Numbered from the stretch's first letter, positions 34,828-41,918 are shown. The stretch is 64,000 nt of DNA from a virus (IMGVR_UViG_3300005826_000069:1-64000), one strand, 5' to 3'. The notes: a model not told the origin generated them from the sequence alone. Numbers and translations: made by a program.

Positions 34828-34983
34828 TTAGTCTTCGTGCTTCACCCAGCCACAGACGGAGCACGCGCCGCCGTCCATCGAGTTCACCGCGCCACAGGCC
34901 GGACAGTCTTCGCCAGCCGGGGCCTCTTCTGCTGCCGGGGCCTCTGGGGCCTCGTCAACAACCGCTTCTTCTTCGATGCTCAT
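34828..34983 (-). CDS. Acidic zinc-ribbon protein, 51 aa
   Basis: The first 25 residues are acidic and Ala/Pro-rich; the rest has CPACGAVNSMDGGACSVCG, a clean C-x2-C...C-x2-C ribbon. GGAGACAGAG lies before the ATG. Such proteins often act as protein-contact adaptors in phage transcription control, but that is inference. Confidence 0.65.
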   Translation of the reverse strand: MSIEEEAVVDEAPEAPAAEEAPAGEDCPACGAVNSMDGGACSVCGWVKHED

Positions 34984-35045
34984 CTCTGTCTCCTTGATTA
35001 AAAAATCGCCATAAACCCCCGGAGAGGTGATGACTTATTGCGCAC

Positions 35046-35141
35046 TCAGAACCAGAAGAAGCGGTTCCGAAGGTGATCGATGACCAACAATAGCAAGGCA
35101 ATGATGCCCAGTATTGCCAAGCCACCGCATATCCAGATCAT
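35046..35141 (-). CDS. Membrane micropeptide, 31 aa
   Basis: Single hydrophobic helix (ICGGLAILGIIALLLLVIDH) with an aromatic basic end. TGATG overlap with the gene before it and GGAAGG upstream support translation. Likely an inner-membrane peptide; role unknown. Confidence 0.5.
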   Translation of the reverse strand: MIWICGGLAILGIIALLLLVIDHLRNRFFWF

Positions 35142-35275
35142 CACCCGAGCGCCTTCCCCAAAATGTCTGCGGCTACCCGCTCTCTAGTGACCGCCATGGA
35201 GCGAGCTAACGCATCCGCATAAATCCTACCGATATCGCCATACTGCAGCTCGTCGATCTCCTCGTCTGTGATCAT
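35141..35275 (-). CDS. Small hypothetical protein, 44 aa
   Basis: Starts MITDEEIDELQYGDIG, with an ATGA overlap with the upstream frame. Helical and acidic, ending ERVAADILGKALG. Part of a chain of five coupled tiny genes. Confidence 0.5.
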   Translation of the reverse strand: MITDEEIDELQYGDIGRIYADALARSMAVTRERVAADILGKALG

Positions 35276-35331
35276 GTATCCAAGGCCGTATGTCTCTCGC
35301 GCCTCTGCAGCAGCTTGCGCTTCGTGTTCAT
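35272..35331 (-). CDS. Tiny basic peptide, 19 aa
   Basis: MNTKRKLLQRRERHTALDT, coupled by ATGA overlaps on both sides. It could be a real peptide or only a translation-coupling relay between its neighbours. Confidence 0.3.
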   Translation of the reverse strand: MNTKRKLLQRRERHTALDT

Positions 35332-35555
35332 TCGATCATCCTGCACGTCCAGAGCGGTGGTTGTTCGGCAGGACGATTCCAGCGGACGCCCGCTAACAGT
35401 CTCCGGCCTCGCAGCCATGGCACTGTCAGGAATACGCCGGACACGCCGCGAGATTTGCGCCTCCGCGCCTCGTCATCGTAAAGGTGTGGCGGGTGATACT
35501 TGAACACGGACAGCCCGTTCGGGAAGCGCTCGCCTTCATGTCGTACCGGGATCAC
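35328..35555 (-). CDS. Hypothetical protein, 75 aa
   Basis: GTG start overlapping the preceding stop (GTGA). Contains HPPHLYDDEARRRKS and a tail WLRGRRLLAGVRWNRP. Basic with aromatic residues; not recognised. Confidence 0.45.
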   Translation of the reverse strand: MIPVRHEGERFPNGLSVFKYHPPHLYDDEARRRKSRGVSGVFLTVPWLRGRRLLAGVRWNRPAEQPPLWTCRMIE

Positions 35556-35626
35556 GGCTTCACCCGGAGGTAAGCCACGAACAGCCAGCAGACGGCTGCC
35601 AACGCGATGATCTCGAACAGCGACAC
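35552..35626 (-). CDS. Membrane micropeptide, 24 aa
   Basis: GTG start behind a strong GGAGGGGG site. One transmembrane helix (LFEIIALAAVCWLFVAYL) with a Lys/Arg end. Leads the run of small coupled genes. Confidence 0.5.
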   Translation of the reverse strand: MSLFEIIALAAVCWLFVAYLRVKP

Positions 35627-35657
35627 CGATCCCCCTCCGCTCTTCTCGCCGCCGCCT

Positions 35658-36149
35658 CTACTGGGCGGCGGCTTCGGGTCGCCCCGGAGGACCACCGACA
35701 AGCACCCAAGGCTGGGCAGACAGCGAGCCGCACCCGAACTGGTTACATGCCTGCGTGGCGTAGTAGACCCGCTTCGTCTTATCTGCTGTGCCTGAGTCTT
35801 GAACCGTTAGCTCGATACTGGTGTCACTGGCTGGCACCTCGATAGGCGGCAGGGCTGCGGTCACTGGGGTATTGATCGATACGTAGACGTTGACTGAAGT
35901 AATGGCGAATGAAGGGTCGTCGCTGATTGGCGTACAGTCCGACAGGAACGTCGGTAGCACCCAGCTCAGGGTCGCCGTGTCCCCGATCTTCTTCACTGCC
36001 GACTTCTGCTGGTCTACAGGGCCGTTGCCTTCATCAGGTACGCACTCCTGAGCGCTCGCTGTCTGACACAGGATGCCGCCCAGAATGAACGCCGCAAGCC
36101 CCACGATGATTGCGACCTTGTGCTTGTCCCAGAATGCTTGGATATCCAT
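35658..36149 (-). CDS. Exported protein with one fibronectin-III-like domain, 163 aa
   Basis: Start at MDIQAFWDKHKV, with GGAGA 9 bases upstream. Residues 13-33 (AIIVGLAAFILGGILCQTAS) are a signal peptide or anchor. The rest has a beta sandwich pattern (DTATLSWVLPTF, SVNVYVSINT, RVYYATQACNQFGCGSLSA) as in fibronectin type III. Two Cys pairs suggest a periplasmic disulphide protein. Possible superinfection or envelope protein. Confidence 0.6.
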   Translation of the reverse strand: MDIQAFWDKHKVAIIVGLAAFILGGILCQTASAQECVPDEGNGPVDQQKSAVKKIGDTATLSWVLPTFLSDCTPISDDPSFAITSVNVYVSINTPVTAALPPIEVPASDTSIELTVQDSGTADKTKRVYYATQACNQFGCGSLSAQPWVLVGGPPGRPEAAAQ

Positions 36150-36232
36150 TGATGCTGTCTCCGTTAGCACGTTGTGTGCTGCTCTTTATCACATTGCCTC
36201 AGTATGGTTCGCACTTATCGCAAGCCACACGC

Positions 36233-36658
36233 CTAATGTATTGTTTCGTAAAGGGTTTCCATGACCAGACGGGTAGCACCAGAGTTTTCGTCTGCCATCA
36301 CGATCACAGTGCCCTCTACATCCTGTGACATGGCAGCCGCTGGTATCACTACATCATCCCCTACCTTGTGCAGGAGATAGCGCAGGAACTTGGCCATCTG
36401 GTTCAGCTCTTCCTGAGCCTTCTTCTCTCTCAGTCTGAACATGGTTGCGTCATCTACGATGGAGTGTCGCAGGGCTGCGTTCTCTGCCACGAGCTTGGCT
36501 TGCTCTCCCAGTGCAGCGGCCAGCTTGTTCAGCGCCGTGGTCTCGCTCTTGACGGTCTGCTCGTACTTCCTCGCAATCTGGCGTGCGAACACCACGGCAC
36601 ACGTCGCTGCCAGTACCGCGCACAGCGTCAGGCTGGCTGTAAGGAGTGATTCACTCAT
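36233..36658 (-). CDS. Membrane-anchored coiled-coil protein, 141 aa
   Basis: N-terminal transmembrane helix (LLTASLTLCAVLAATCAVVFA) followed by a long coil (YEQTVKSETTALNKLAAALG) and a beta-like tail (GTVIVMADENSGATR). ATGA overlap with the small basic gene. Could act at the envelope; not recognised. Confidence 0.6.
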   Translation of the reverse strand: MSESLLTASLTLCAVLAATCAVVFARQIARKYEQTVKSETTALNKLAAALGEQAKLVAENAALRHSIVDDATMFRLREKKAQEELNQMAKFLRYLLHKVGDDVVIPAAAMSQDVEGTVIVMADENSGATRLVMETLYETIH

Positions 36659-36801
36659 CCGAGCGCACTGTAACGCTTGAGCATGACGAAGCGCGCCAGC
36701 TTAGGCGGCCTTTTACCGCGCGCCGTGATCTTTCTCACCGAGCGCGCGAACTTCCGCTCACGGCGTGCCTTCTGCTTCTTGTTGGCGACCCTCTTGCTCA
36801 T
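36655..36801 (-). CDS. Very basic small protein, 48 aa
   Basis: About 40 percent Lys/Arg (MSKRVANKKQKARRERKF), ending LKRYSALG. Likely binds nucleic acid. Coupled by ATGA overlaps on both sides. Confidence 0.5.
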   Translation of the reverse strand: MSKRVANKKQKARRERKFARSVRKITARGKRPPKLARFVMLKRYSALG

Positions 36802-36887
36802 ATCATCAGGTACGTAATCAAAACAAACAAAGGGATGACCAGTAATCCGGCCAAGAACGAAAGCGTGTTCTTTAGGTTGCGGCTCAC
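36798..36887 (-). CDS. Membrane micropeptide, 29 aa
   Basis: GTG start overlapping the previous stop (GTGA). Hydrophobic helix LSFLAGLLVIPLFVLITYLM after a short basic start. Third membrane micropeptide in this block. Confidence 0.5.
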   Translation of the reverse strand: MSRNLKNTLSFLAGLLVIPLFVLITYLMI

Positions 36888-37033
36888 TTGCCCCGGCGTT
36901 CGTGCTTTCGGCTTGTGACCGGGTTCTTCGGATGCTTGGAGTTGTAGATCGCTGCCGCCTTTGCTTTCGCCTTCTTCGATGGCAGCCCTTCCTTCTTGAA
37001 CTTGTCTCGCATCTTTTCGTAGGCTTTTGGCAT
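36884..37033 (-). CDS. Conserved small basic phage protein, 49 aa
   Basis: MPKAYEKMRDKFKKEGLPSK followed by AKAKAAAIYNSKHPKN. Small proteins with this sequence pattern occur in many phages of proteobacteria; function not known. The Lys-rich helix and the NSKHP motif suggest nucleic-acid contact. Confidence 0.65.
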   Translation of the reverse strand: MPKAYEKMRDKFKKEGLPSKKAKAKAAAIYNSKHPKNPVTSRKHERRGK

Positions 37034-37035
37034 GG

Positions 37036-37281
37036 CTACTTGATCTTCCGTGCTTTGCCTTCAGGTCCCTGCATCGGAACTCCGAAGACGAGAGAGGTTG
37101 GCCGCTCCCCGGACGGTGCGTAGGACGATGGTTGTGAAGGTTGTCTCCTCGCTCGCGCCGGGGGCGACCCGCCGTCTGGTAATCCTTTGTTCGGACCTAC
37201 AGTCGCGGTCACCAGATCATCGATGGCGTAGGCGCGCTGTTTGCCGCCTTTGCCGCCGGGATGGATTTTTCTGTCAGGCAT
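37036..37281 (-). CDS. Basic low-complexity protein, 81 aa
   Basis: Starts MPDRKIHPGGKGGKQRAYAI, then DDLVTATVGPNKGLPDGG and a Pro/Ser/Arg-rich middle. Disordered by composition. No known family. Confidence 0.5.
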   Translation of the reverse strand: MPDRKIHPGGKGGKQRAYAIDDLVTATVGPNKGLPDGGSPPARARRQPSQPSSYAPSGERPTSLVFGVPMQGPEGKARKIK

Positions 37282-37318
37282 CAGGGTTCTCCATTGGTGT
37301 GTTCTGACGATAGCAAAA

Positions 37319-37573
37319 TTATGCCATCTTGTCCGGCACCAGTATGCCGCTAACCCCTTCCTTCACTTCCTGCTGCGCCGCAGCTTTGGCATCCTTGTCA
37401 GCCATGCCGCGCAGGACAGCGCAAAACTTGTGAGCTGTGTACTGGGCAAGCGTCAGATCATGCACGTCCTCCGGCAGCTCTTCACCCTCTCCCAGCCCCC
37501 AGTCTACGCCGAAATCCAGACCCTCCTTCCCGTTATGAGTCCAGTCTTCGATCATCAGATAGACTTTTGCCAC
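37319..37573 (-). CDS. Hypothetical acidic protein, 84 aa
   Basis: Begins MAKVYLMIEDWTHNGKEGLD with beta strands, then an acidic loop and a helix (TAHKFCAVLRGMADKDAKAA). Overlaps the end of the small terminase gene by 41 bases. Proteins of this type with one small domain are common phage accessories; role unknown. Confidence 0.55.
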   Translation of the reverse strand: MAKVYLMIEDWTHNGKEGLDFGVDWGLGEGEELPEDVHDLTLAQYTAHKFCAVLRGMADKDAKAAAQQEVKEGVSGILVPDKMA

Positions 37574-38210
37574 TGATCGTCTCCCCCTCTATGGTATTGG
37601 TCGGCTTCGCCAGCTCTGATCGGATGGTGTCACGCACGCGCATCAGGGTTTCCATCGGCAAGTCCGCAAATCTGCGCGCCTCGCCCGTGATGTTGATGCT
37701 ATCCTCGAACAGGCCGAAGTGGCGGCCCATCTGGGTCAGCGCGGTCATCTTGTCGTGGAACGAATACTGATAGCGCTCAGGGTCCATCTTGCCGGTCTCT
37801 TTGTTCAACCTCGCAGCATAGACGCGAACACTTCGAATGCAGGAGCGCTGCGCCGGGGTCAGCTCGTCTGGAGACTTCCACACCCAGCGCTCTGGCTCGC
37901 CGTCTTTCGCATCGTTCTTCATGAAGCTGATCGGGTCCTGAAACGCGATGTCAGACAGCTCCTGAATGACATCCGCGTCAGTGCGCTCGATGCGCCGCAG
38001 GAGGTGCTTGCTGCGGTTGCGTACCGCCTTCTCGATATGGGGCTTCTTCAGGAAGCTGGACGCTTTGCTGACCTGCCCCTTGCAGTAGCCTGCGAGAGTG
38101 GCGGCCTTGGTCGCTGACTTGGTGAGGCAATAGTGGCGCACGAACGCCTCTTCCTTGGCCGTCAGCTTTCTTTCTCTGGACCTGCTGTATTTGGATTGCA
38201 CTTTCGACAT
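37533..38210 (-). CDS. terS: Terminase small subunit, Terminase_2-like, 225 aa
   Basis: Residues 15-50 (KLTAKEEAFVRHYCLTKSAT then AATLAGYC) match the N-terminal DNA-binding helices of the Terminase_2 family: LT-x-K-(Q/E)-E-x-F, A-x-x-A-G-Y. A helical middle and a C-terminal part follow (FADLPMETLMRVRDTIRSEL). It selects phage DNA for packaging and hands it to the large subunit. It is 15 kb from the large subunit gene, with about 25 small genes and the tail block between. Confidence 0.8.
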   Translation of the reverse strand: MSKVQSKYSRSRERKLTAKEEAFVRHYCLTKSATKAATLAGYCKGQVSKASSFLKKPHIEKAVRNRSKHLLRRIERTDADVIQELSDIAFQDPISFMKNDAKDGEPERWVWKSPDELTPAQRSCIRSVRVYAARLNKETGKMDPERYQYSFHDKMTALTQMGRHFGLFEDSINITGEARRFADLPMETLMRVRDTIRSELAKPTNTIEGETISGKSLSDDRRLDS

Positions 38211-38464
38211 GATTCGTGTTTCGTCATTCCCAATAACAGTCGATGATAATCTGAATCACACCTTAGCGCATATGTGGCTGACAGGCCATCCTCCACCGGC
38301 TCGTACGGATAAGGGGTATGCGAGTCGAGCAAATAGGTGCCGGGAATATACGCTGCCAGATCGCGCCCCATGATCTTCCCCGGCGGCGGCCAGTCCAGCG
38401 ACTCCATGACGTACTGCCTGCCGTGTAGCAGGCCGCCTTTCATGGTGAGCGTGAAGCGGTACAT
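38162..38464 (-). CDS. Hypothetical protein, 100 aa
   Basis: Beta-rich start (YRFTLTMKGGLLHGRQYVME), then YPYEPVEDGLSATYALRCD and a Cys/His end (HESCRKCN) that could bind metal. First gene of the minus-strand accessory block, facing away from the plus-strand block. Confidence 0.55.
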   Translation of the reverse strand: MYRFTLTMKGGLLHGRQYVMESLDWPPPGKIMGRDLAAYIPGTYLLDSHTPYPYEPVEDGLSATYALRCDSDYHRLLLGMTKHESCRKCNPNTAGPEKES

Positions 38465-38500
38465 GAGCTGATCGTACCCTTAACCTGCCTTATCACTCAA

Positions 38501-38553
38501 TGTGAATCTCGTTATCACAAAGTGTTGACACACATCCCGTGGAAGTGTAAGCT
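38501..38553 (+). promoter_or_regulatory. Promoter with inverted-repeat operator
   Basis: TTGACA, 17 bases, TAAGCT form a sigma70-type promoter. Directly upstream TGTGA and TCACA (bases 38501-38505 and 38515-38519) are an inverted repeat with 9 bases between. The block AAGTGTTGAC with a matching inverted repeat recurs at 41.8 kb, so a shared regulator is likely. Confidence 0.7.
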
Positions 38554-38585
38554 CAAGAGTGCAATTAACCGAAGGAGGCATCGCC

Positions 38586-39203
38586 ATGACACGCTCAACT
38601 ACTGAAGAGGGTTACGTCACGCTTGCTACTCAAGCTCTGAAACAAGCTGGGTTCAAAACCGAGAAAGCGGCGCGGACTATGGGCCGCTATTCGATCATCA
38701 AGAATGGTCAGGTCGTCGGTCAGTTCCAAGTCGCCTTGATGCGCGGATGGAACGCCAACAACCCGACAGGATGGAAGCTCTGGGCCAACCGCTTGGAAGC
38801 CAGAAACTGGCGCGCCCACGACATGAACTACCCATTTACGTGGGGCACCCGGCGCTATCAGAAACTCGACTCTTTCGTGAAGGGCGTAGTCGAGCATTGC
38901 GTACCGATCAGCGACATCGAATCGCGCAGGGATGCGGCTGAGAAGGCGCTCGAAGATGCTCGCAAAGATTCGCGTGCGGCCCATGCCGAGCTGAAGCACT
39001 GGCAACAGCAGTTTGGCAATACGTACGGATCGCTGTTGGCCGACTACTTTATCGACAGGAATCCGATGACCGTGCTCGAACGCGAAGAGCTGGAATCTGC
39101 TCTGCGAAAACTGCGGGATTGCCAAGCCGACGTGGATCGCTGTACGGCTTTGATCGAAGAGCGGAACAACGAACGCCTTGATCTCTACAAAGAGGAGAAA
39201 TAG
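38586..39203 (+). CDS. Early protein with coiled-coil tail, 205 aa
   Basis: Start at MTRSTTEEGYVTLATQ, with GAAGGAGGC upstream. Residues 25-110 form a globular domain (MGRYSIIKNGQVVGQFQV, NPTGWKLWANRLEARNW), then a long coil (RRDAAEKALEDARKDSRA) reaches the C-terminus. First gene behind the 38.5 kb promoter; typical place for host-takeover genes. Not recognised. Confidence 0.65.
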   Translation: MTRSTTEEGYVTLATQALKQAGFKTEKAARTMGRYSIIKNGQVVGQFQVALMRGWNANNPTGWKLWANRLEARNWRAHDMNYPFTWGTRRYQKLDSFVKGVVEHCVPISDIESRRDAAEKALEDARKDSRAAHAELKHWQQQFGNTYGSLLADYFIDRNPMTVLEREELESALRKLRDCQADVDRCTALIEERNNERLDLYKEEK

Positions 39204-39205
39204 TC

Positions 39206-39676
39206 ATGAAGTCCGATTATGTGTTCGAGCGCGCTGAAGGGGGGAAGGTGCCCACGCGCGCCAAGGTCCGCCGCGACTTCCCTGAGCTGACCAAGGCGGA
39301 AGCGCAGGGCGTAGTGGATCACCTGCGGCGCTGCGAGCATTGGCTCAGCCCCATCTATCACGTCCAGATCGACAAAGAGTGTCAGCACGGGTTTGCTGGT
39401 CTGACCGTATGGCACTTATCGATCAAGCGTATCGACAAGCAACCGATCCGCGACTGGCGCGTGATGCAGGCTATCAAGAGCGGAGTGGTCGGGGCTGAGG
39501 TCGAGGCCATCGAGCTATATCCGGCTGAGTCAAGAGTAGTCGATACATCTAACCAGTATCACTTGTTTTGCTTTCCTAATGGTGAGCGCGTGCCTTGCGG
39601 ATACACCGCAGGCATGAGAACCGATAACCCCGGAGTCGAAGGCGCTGTGCAACGACCCGGTTCAGGAGGTGCGTGA
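39206..39676 (+). CDS. Conserved phage protein, DUF7694-like, 156 aa
   Basis: Contains WHLSIKRIDKQPIRDWR, then VEAIELYPAESRVVDTSNQY, the hallmark of a phage family I recall as DUF7694. Function unknown in that family. Follows the first early gene by 2 bases. Confidence 0.65.
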   Translation: MKSDYVFERAEGGKVPTRAKVRRDFPELTKAEAQGVVDHLRRCEHWLSPIYHVQIDKECQHGFAGLTVWHLSIKRIDKQPIRDWRVMQAIKSGVVGAEVEAIELYPAESRVVDTSNQYHLFCFPNGERVPCGYTAGMRTDNPGVEGAVQRPGSGGA

Positions 39677-39792
39677 TGCCCCGAGTCAATTTTGTGAAGG
39701 CAGCCCGGAAAGACAACCCGGTCGCGAAGAAAGGTGAGAGCTACAGCCTGATCGAGAACTTGCCCACGAGTCTTGAAGTGGAGATGTACTGA
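39676..39792 (+). CDS. Truncated member of a phage zinc-binding family, 38 aa
   Basis: Starts MPRVNFVKAARKDNPVAKKG, a beginning I recall from much longer (over 130 aa) phage proteins that continue into a YYWWKF-type domain. Here it diverges after GESY and stops at residue 38, overlapping the next start as TGATG. GGAGG lies upstream. Either a real short form or a remnant still translated. Confidence 0.5.
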   Translation: MPRVNFVKAARKDNPVAKKGESYSLIENLPTSLEVEMY

Positions 39793-40493
39793 TGGAATAC
39801 CCAAAGATGGAAGAGCTGTTGTCGCGCAAAGAGCCGCTGCATGAAGCCCTCGTGCCTTACCTGCAGCAAAGCGAGACGAGCGGCATGATGTTCCTGCGGC
39901 ATCCTCTGGTATTCGATGTGCCGTACAGCCCGATCAAGAACGCGCTGAACAATCATCGCTACCTGATGCTGAAGGAGCATACGCAGCACTGTCTGGATAC
40001 TGGTAAGTACGACCAATATGTGTGGGCGCACGAGCGACCATACAGGTTCGAGGCTTACATGAATGTCCGTGAGCTGGTGAGCGACAACCTGCGCGCCGAG
40101 TTACTGGCCTCGGTCTGGGGCGACTCGGAGAACATCTGGCAGAACCTCGCCAGCTGGCAGGAAGAGTGGCAATGGATGCGAGACGCTGGACGCACACCGT
40201 ACCTTGGCTCCCCGGAGACCACTGCGCGCCTGATGCGGATGCCGCGCGAGGTACAGATATGGCGCGGTCAGTCTGGAGACAGAAACTGGGTCGGGCTGAG
40301 CTGGACTACGGATAAAGACAAGGCAGTCTGGTTCGCGCGTCGATTCTCTCGGGCTTCGGAGCCATCTCGGTTGATTGCCGGGATGGTGCGTAAGGAGCAC
40401 ATCCTCGCGCTGTTCGACGACCGCAATGAGTCTGAAGTCGTCGCGTTTCCGGATGATGTGACGGTTCTGATCTCAACGGAGGTGACGAAATGA
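39792..40493 (+). CDS. ADP-ribosyltransferase-like protein, 233 aa
   Basis: The C-terminal half shows the R-S-E pattern of ART enzymes: VQIWRGQSG (Arg158), then GLSWTTD (Ser170-Trp-Thr-Thr), then VWFARRFS, and finally RNESEVVAF (Glu213-Ser-Glu215). This order matches the NAD-binding Arg, the STS-like strand and the E-x-E catalytic motif. The N-terminal 130 residues are helical (NLRAELLASVWG). T4-type phages use ARTs to modify host RNA polymerase or ribosomal proteins; the target here is unknown. Early position suits such a role. Confidence 0.6.
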   Translation: MEYPKMEELLSRKEPLHEALVPYLQQSETSGMMFLRHPLVFDVPYSPIKNALNNHRYLMLKEHTQHCLDTGKYDQYVWAHERPYRFEAYMNVRELVSDNLRAELLASVWGDSENIWQNLASWQEEWQWMRDAGRTPYLGSPETTARLMRMPREVQIWRGQSGDRNWVGLSWTTDKDKAVWFARRFSRASEPSRLIAGMVRKEHILALFDDRNESEVVAFPDDVTVLISTEVTK

Positions 40494-40672
40494 TTTACTA
40501 CTGCAATGACTGCAAGCTGACGTTCGACTCTGACAGGGCCGGACTTATCGCGGATCGTTCCGATGACATGTATGACCGTGGAACGGTCCCCATGATGACC
40601 TATGTTTGCCCATGCTGCGGCGGGGAAGACATCGAGGAAGCAACGGAGAAGCAGATATGTTCAAGCGGCTGA
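40490..40672 (+). CDS. Zinc-ribbon protein, 60 aa
   Basis: C-x2-C at CNDC and a second knuckle CPCCGGED make a small zinc ribbon. Overlaps the ART-like gene by 4 bases (ATGA). Possible transcription accessory. Confidence 0.6.
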   Translation: MIYYCNDCKLTFDSDRAGLIADRSDDMYDRGTVPMMTYVCPCCGGEDIEEATEKQICSSG

Positions 40673-41274
40673 TGAATTTCATCCGCCCAGCCAAGCGCAG
40701 TGACGTGCGTAATATCTGGGTACTGGTGCCGACGTACATCGACGAGCCGCCAGCGGCGTATGACAGCGCTGAACAGCTCTGGGAGGTGCTGACGGAGCAG
40801 GGGCAGGTCGAAGGGCTGTCAGTGGACGATCTGACGAGCCTGAATGCCTACGAGCACCTGACGTGGACAGTGGACCCAGATGACGAGGATTCGAGCGTCA
40901 CCGTGTACCGGGTGCCATTAACACTTGTTGATAAAACTTCCACAGTCAGGTATAATGTACTTTCGGTTATTGATGAAGGAGGCAACACCAATGGCTATCC
41001 AAGTAATGCGATACCAGACGACCAATGGGGTCAAGCCGGTACTGGTCAAAGATGGTGGCAGGAAGTACCTGCACGTCCTTACGCTGGACTACCCGATGCG
41101 GCTGATCAGAGTCCCCAAGGCGGAGGCAAGATACATGGCTCCGCTGAAGTTCCGCCAACGCAATGGGACCTTGGTGGACTATCCATTGAAGAGAGCCGTC
41201 CGTCGTTTCAAGAGCTTTGGGAAGAGTTCGTCACCGACGAAGCAAGCAAAGAGTTTCCTGAAGGAAGCAGCTGA
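40657..41274 (+). CDS. Hypothetical protein with doubtful C-terminal part, 205 aa
   Basis: Starts MFKRLMNFIRPAKRSD. Residues 1-90 (WVLVPTYIDEPPAAYDS, LTSLNAYEHLTWTVDPDDED) look like a real acidic alpha/beta domain. From about residue 112 on it overlaps the next gene for 284 bases in another frame and becomes Gly/Gln/Pro-rich, and a promoter lies at that junction. The gene may have lost its stop and now runs into its neighbour. Confidence 0.5.
   Translation: MFKRLMNFIRPAKRSDVRNIWVLVPTYIDEPPAAYDSAEQLWEVLTEQGQVEGLSVDDLTSLNAYEHLTWTVDPDDEDSSVTVYRVPLTLVDKTSTVRYNVLSVIDEGGNTNGYPSNAIPDDQWGQAGTGQRWWQEVPARPYAGLPDAADQSPQGGGKIHGSAEVPPTQWDLGGLSIEESRPSFQELWEEFVTDEASKEFPEGSS
40928..40956 (+). promoter_or_regulatory. 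Near-consensus sigma70 promoter inside a reading frame
   Basis: TTGATA, 17 bases, TATAAT, 35 bases before the start of the 104-aa gene. It is the best match to the bacterial consensus in the window. Confidence 0.75.
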
Positions 41275-41305
41275 CGAGGCGCGGACCACGCCCCTCAGCT
41301 TTTAA
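40991..41305 (+). CDS. Basic hypothetical protein, 104 aa
   Basis: Start at MAIQVMRYQTTNGVKP, supported by GAAGGAGGC and the promoter upstream. Lys/Arg-rich with LHVLTLDYPMRLIRVPKAEAR and RAVRRFKSFGKSSSPTK. Probably binds nucleic acid. A separate transcript from its own promoter suggests it is needed at high level. Confidence 0.65.
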   Translation: MAIQVMRYQTTNGVKPVLVKDGGRKYLHVLTLDYPMRLIRVPKAEARYMAPLKFRQRNGTLVDYPLKRAVRRFKSFGKSSSPTKQAKSFLKEAADEARTTPLSF

Positions 41306-41329
41306 TCAACGGTCCATAGGAGAAACGCC

Positions 41330-41557
41330 ATGAGTAATTTGAATTCGATCCTGACCTCCGCTCTTGCGGACGTAGCAACGCAGCTCTACAGCGCCGACGA
41401 GCTGACCCGCCAGTACCAGCTGCTGGGTGAGTGCCTCGGCATCAAGCCGGAGAAGGCCGAGCTGCCGGACAACGCGATAGTCGCCGCTGAGATCAGCGAA
41501 GAGGACGTTGCGGCACTCCGCAGGGTCCGCGACCTGCTGAACAAGTTCCCTGTCTGA
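41330..41557 (+). CDS. Hypothetical helical protein, 75 aa
   Basis: Helical with SALADVATQLYSADELTRQY and a C-terminal VAALRRVRDLLNKF. GGAGAAACGCC leader before ATG. Not recognised. Confidence 0.6.
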   Translation: MSNLNSILTSALADVATQLYSADELTRQYQLLGECLGIKPEKAELPDNAIVAAEISEEDVAALRRVRDLLNKFPV

Positions 41558-41563
41558 CTGTAT

Positions 41564-41593
41564 GCGGGGGCGTTCCACCCGGAGCGCCCCCGC
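41564..41593 (+). terminator. GC-rich hairpin, possible terminator or attenuator
   Basis: GCGGGGGCGTTCC pairs with GGAGCGCCCCCGC (one G-U) around ACCC. No U-run follows, and the ribosome site of the next gene begins right after it, so control of that gene's translation is also possible. Confidence 0.5.
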
Positions 41594-41607
41594 CAAGGAG
41601 CAACGCC

Positions 41608-41817
41608 ATGACAACCACGAACGAAGAGCTGCGCAAGATCATCAAGCGCCATCATCTGACCCGGCCACAGGTCCGGGATGCAACCTGCAGCGCCACGACC
41701 GCGACAGTAGATCGCTGGCTGGTGCCGCCGAAGAAGGACGGCAAGCCTAACCCGACATATCGGACAATGCCGCTGTCGAAGCTGCAGCTGCTGAAGATCA
41801 AAGTCATTAACACCTAG
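41608..41817 (+). CDS. Cro/CI-like HTH protein, 69 aa
   Basis: Residues 5-40 (EELRKIIKRHHLTRPQVRDA, then SATTATVDRWLVPP) fit a helix-turn-helix with the second helix TATVDRWL. Its stop codon touches the inverted-repeat operator in front of the DUF932 gene, as expected for a repressor that controls an adjacent promoter. Binding there is inference. Confidence 0.6.
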   Translation: MTTTNEELRKIIKRHHLTRPQVRDATCSATTATVDRWLVPPKKDGKPNPTYRTMPLSKLQLLKIKVINT

Positions 41818-41870
41818 TGTGAATTTAATTATCACAAAGTGTTGACTTCCAGAGTCAGTGTCTGTAGAGT
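41818..41870 (+). promoter_or_regulatory. Promoter with inverted-repeat operator (second copy)
   Basis: TGTGA-N9-TCACA at 41818-41836, followed by AAGTGTTGACT, 17 bases, TAGAGT. Nearly the same arrangement as at 38.5 kb. Drives the DUF932 gene. Confidence 0.7.
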
Positions 41871-41918
41871 TCGAACCATGGCCAGAGAGGCTGGCCACTA
41901 ACCCAAAGGAGATTCGCC

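Noticed and set aside
38501-38519. Host CRP-binding site (TGTGA...TCACA)
   Set aside because: The gap is 9 bases, while CRP sites have 6; a phage regulator fits better.
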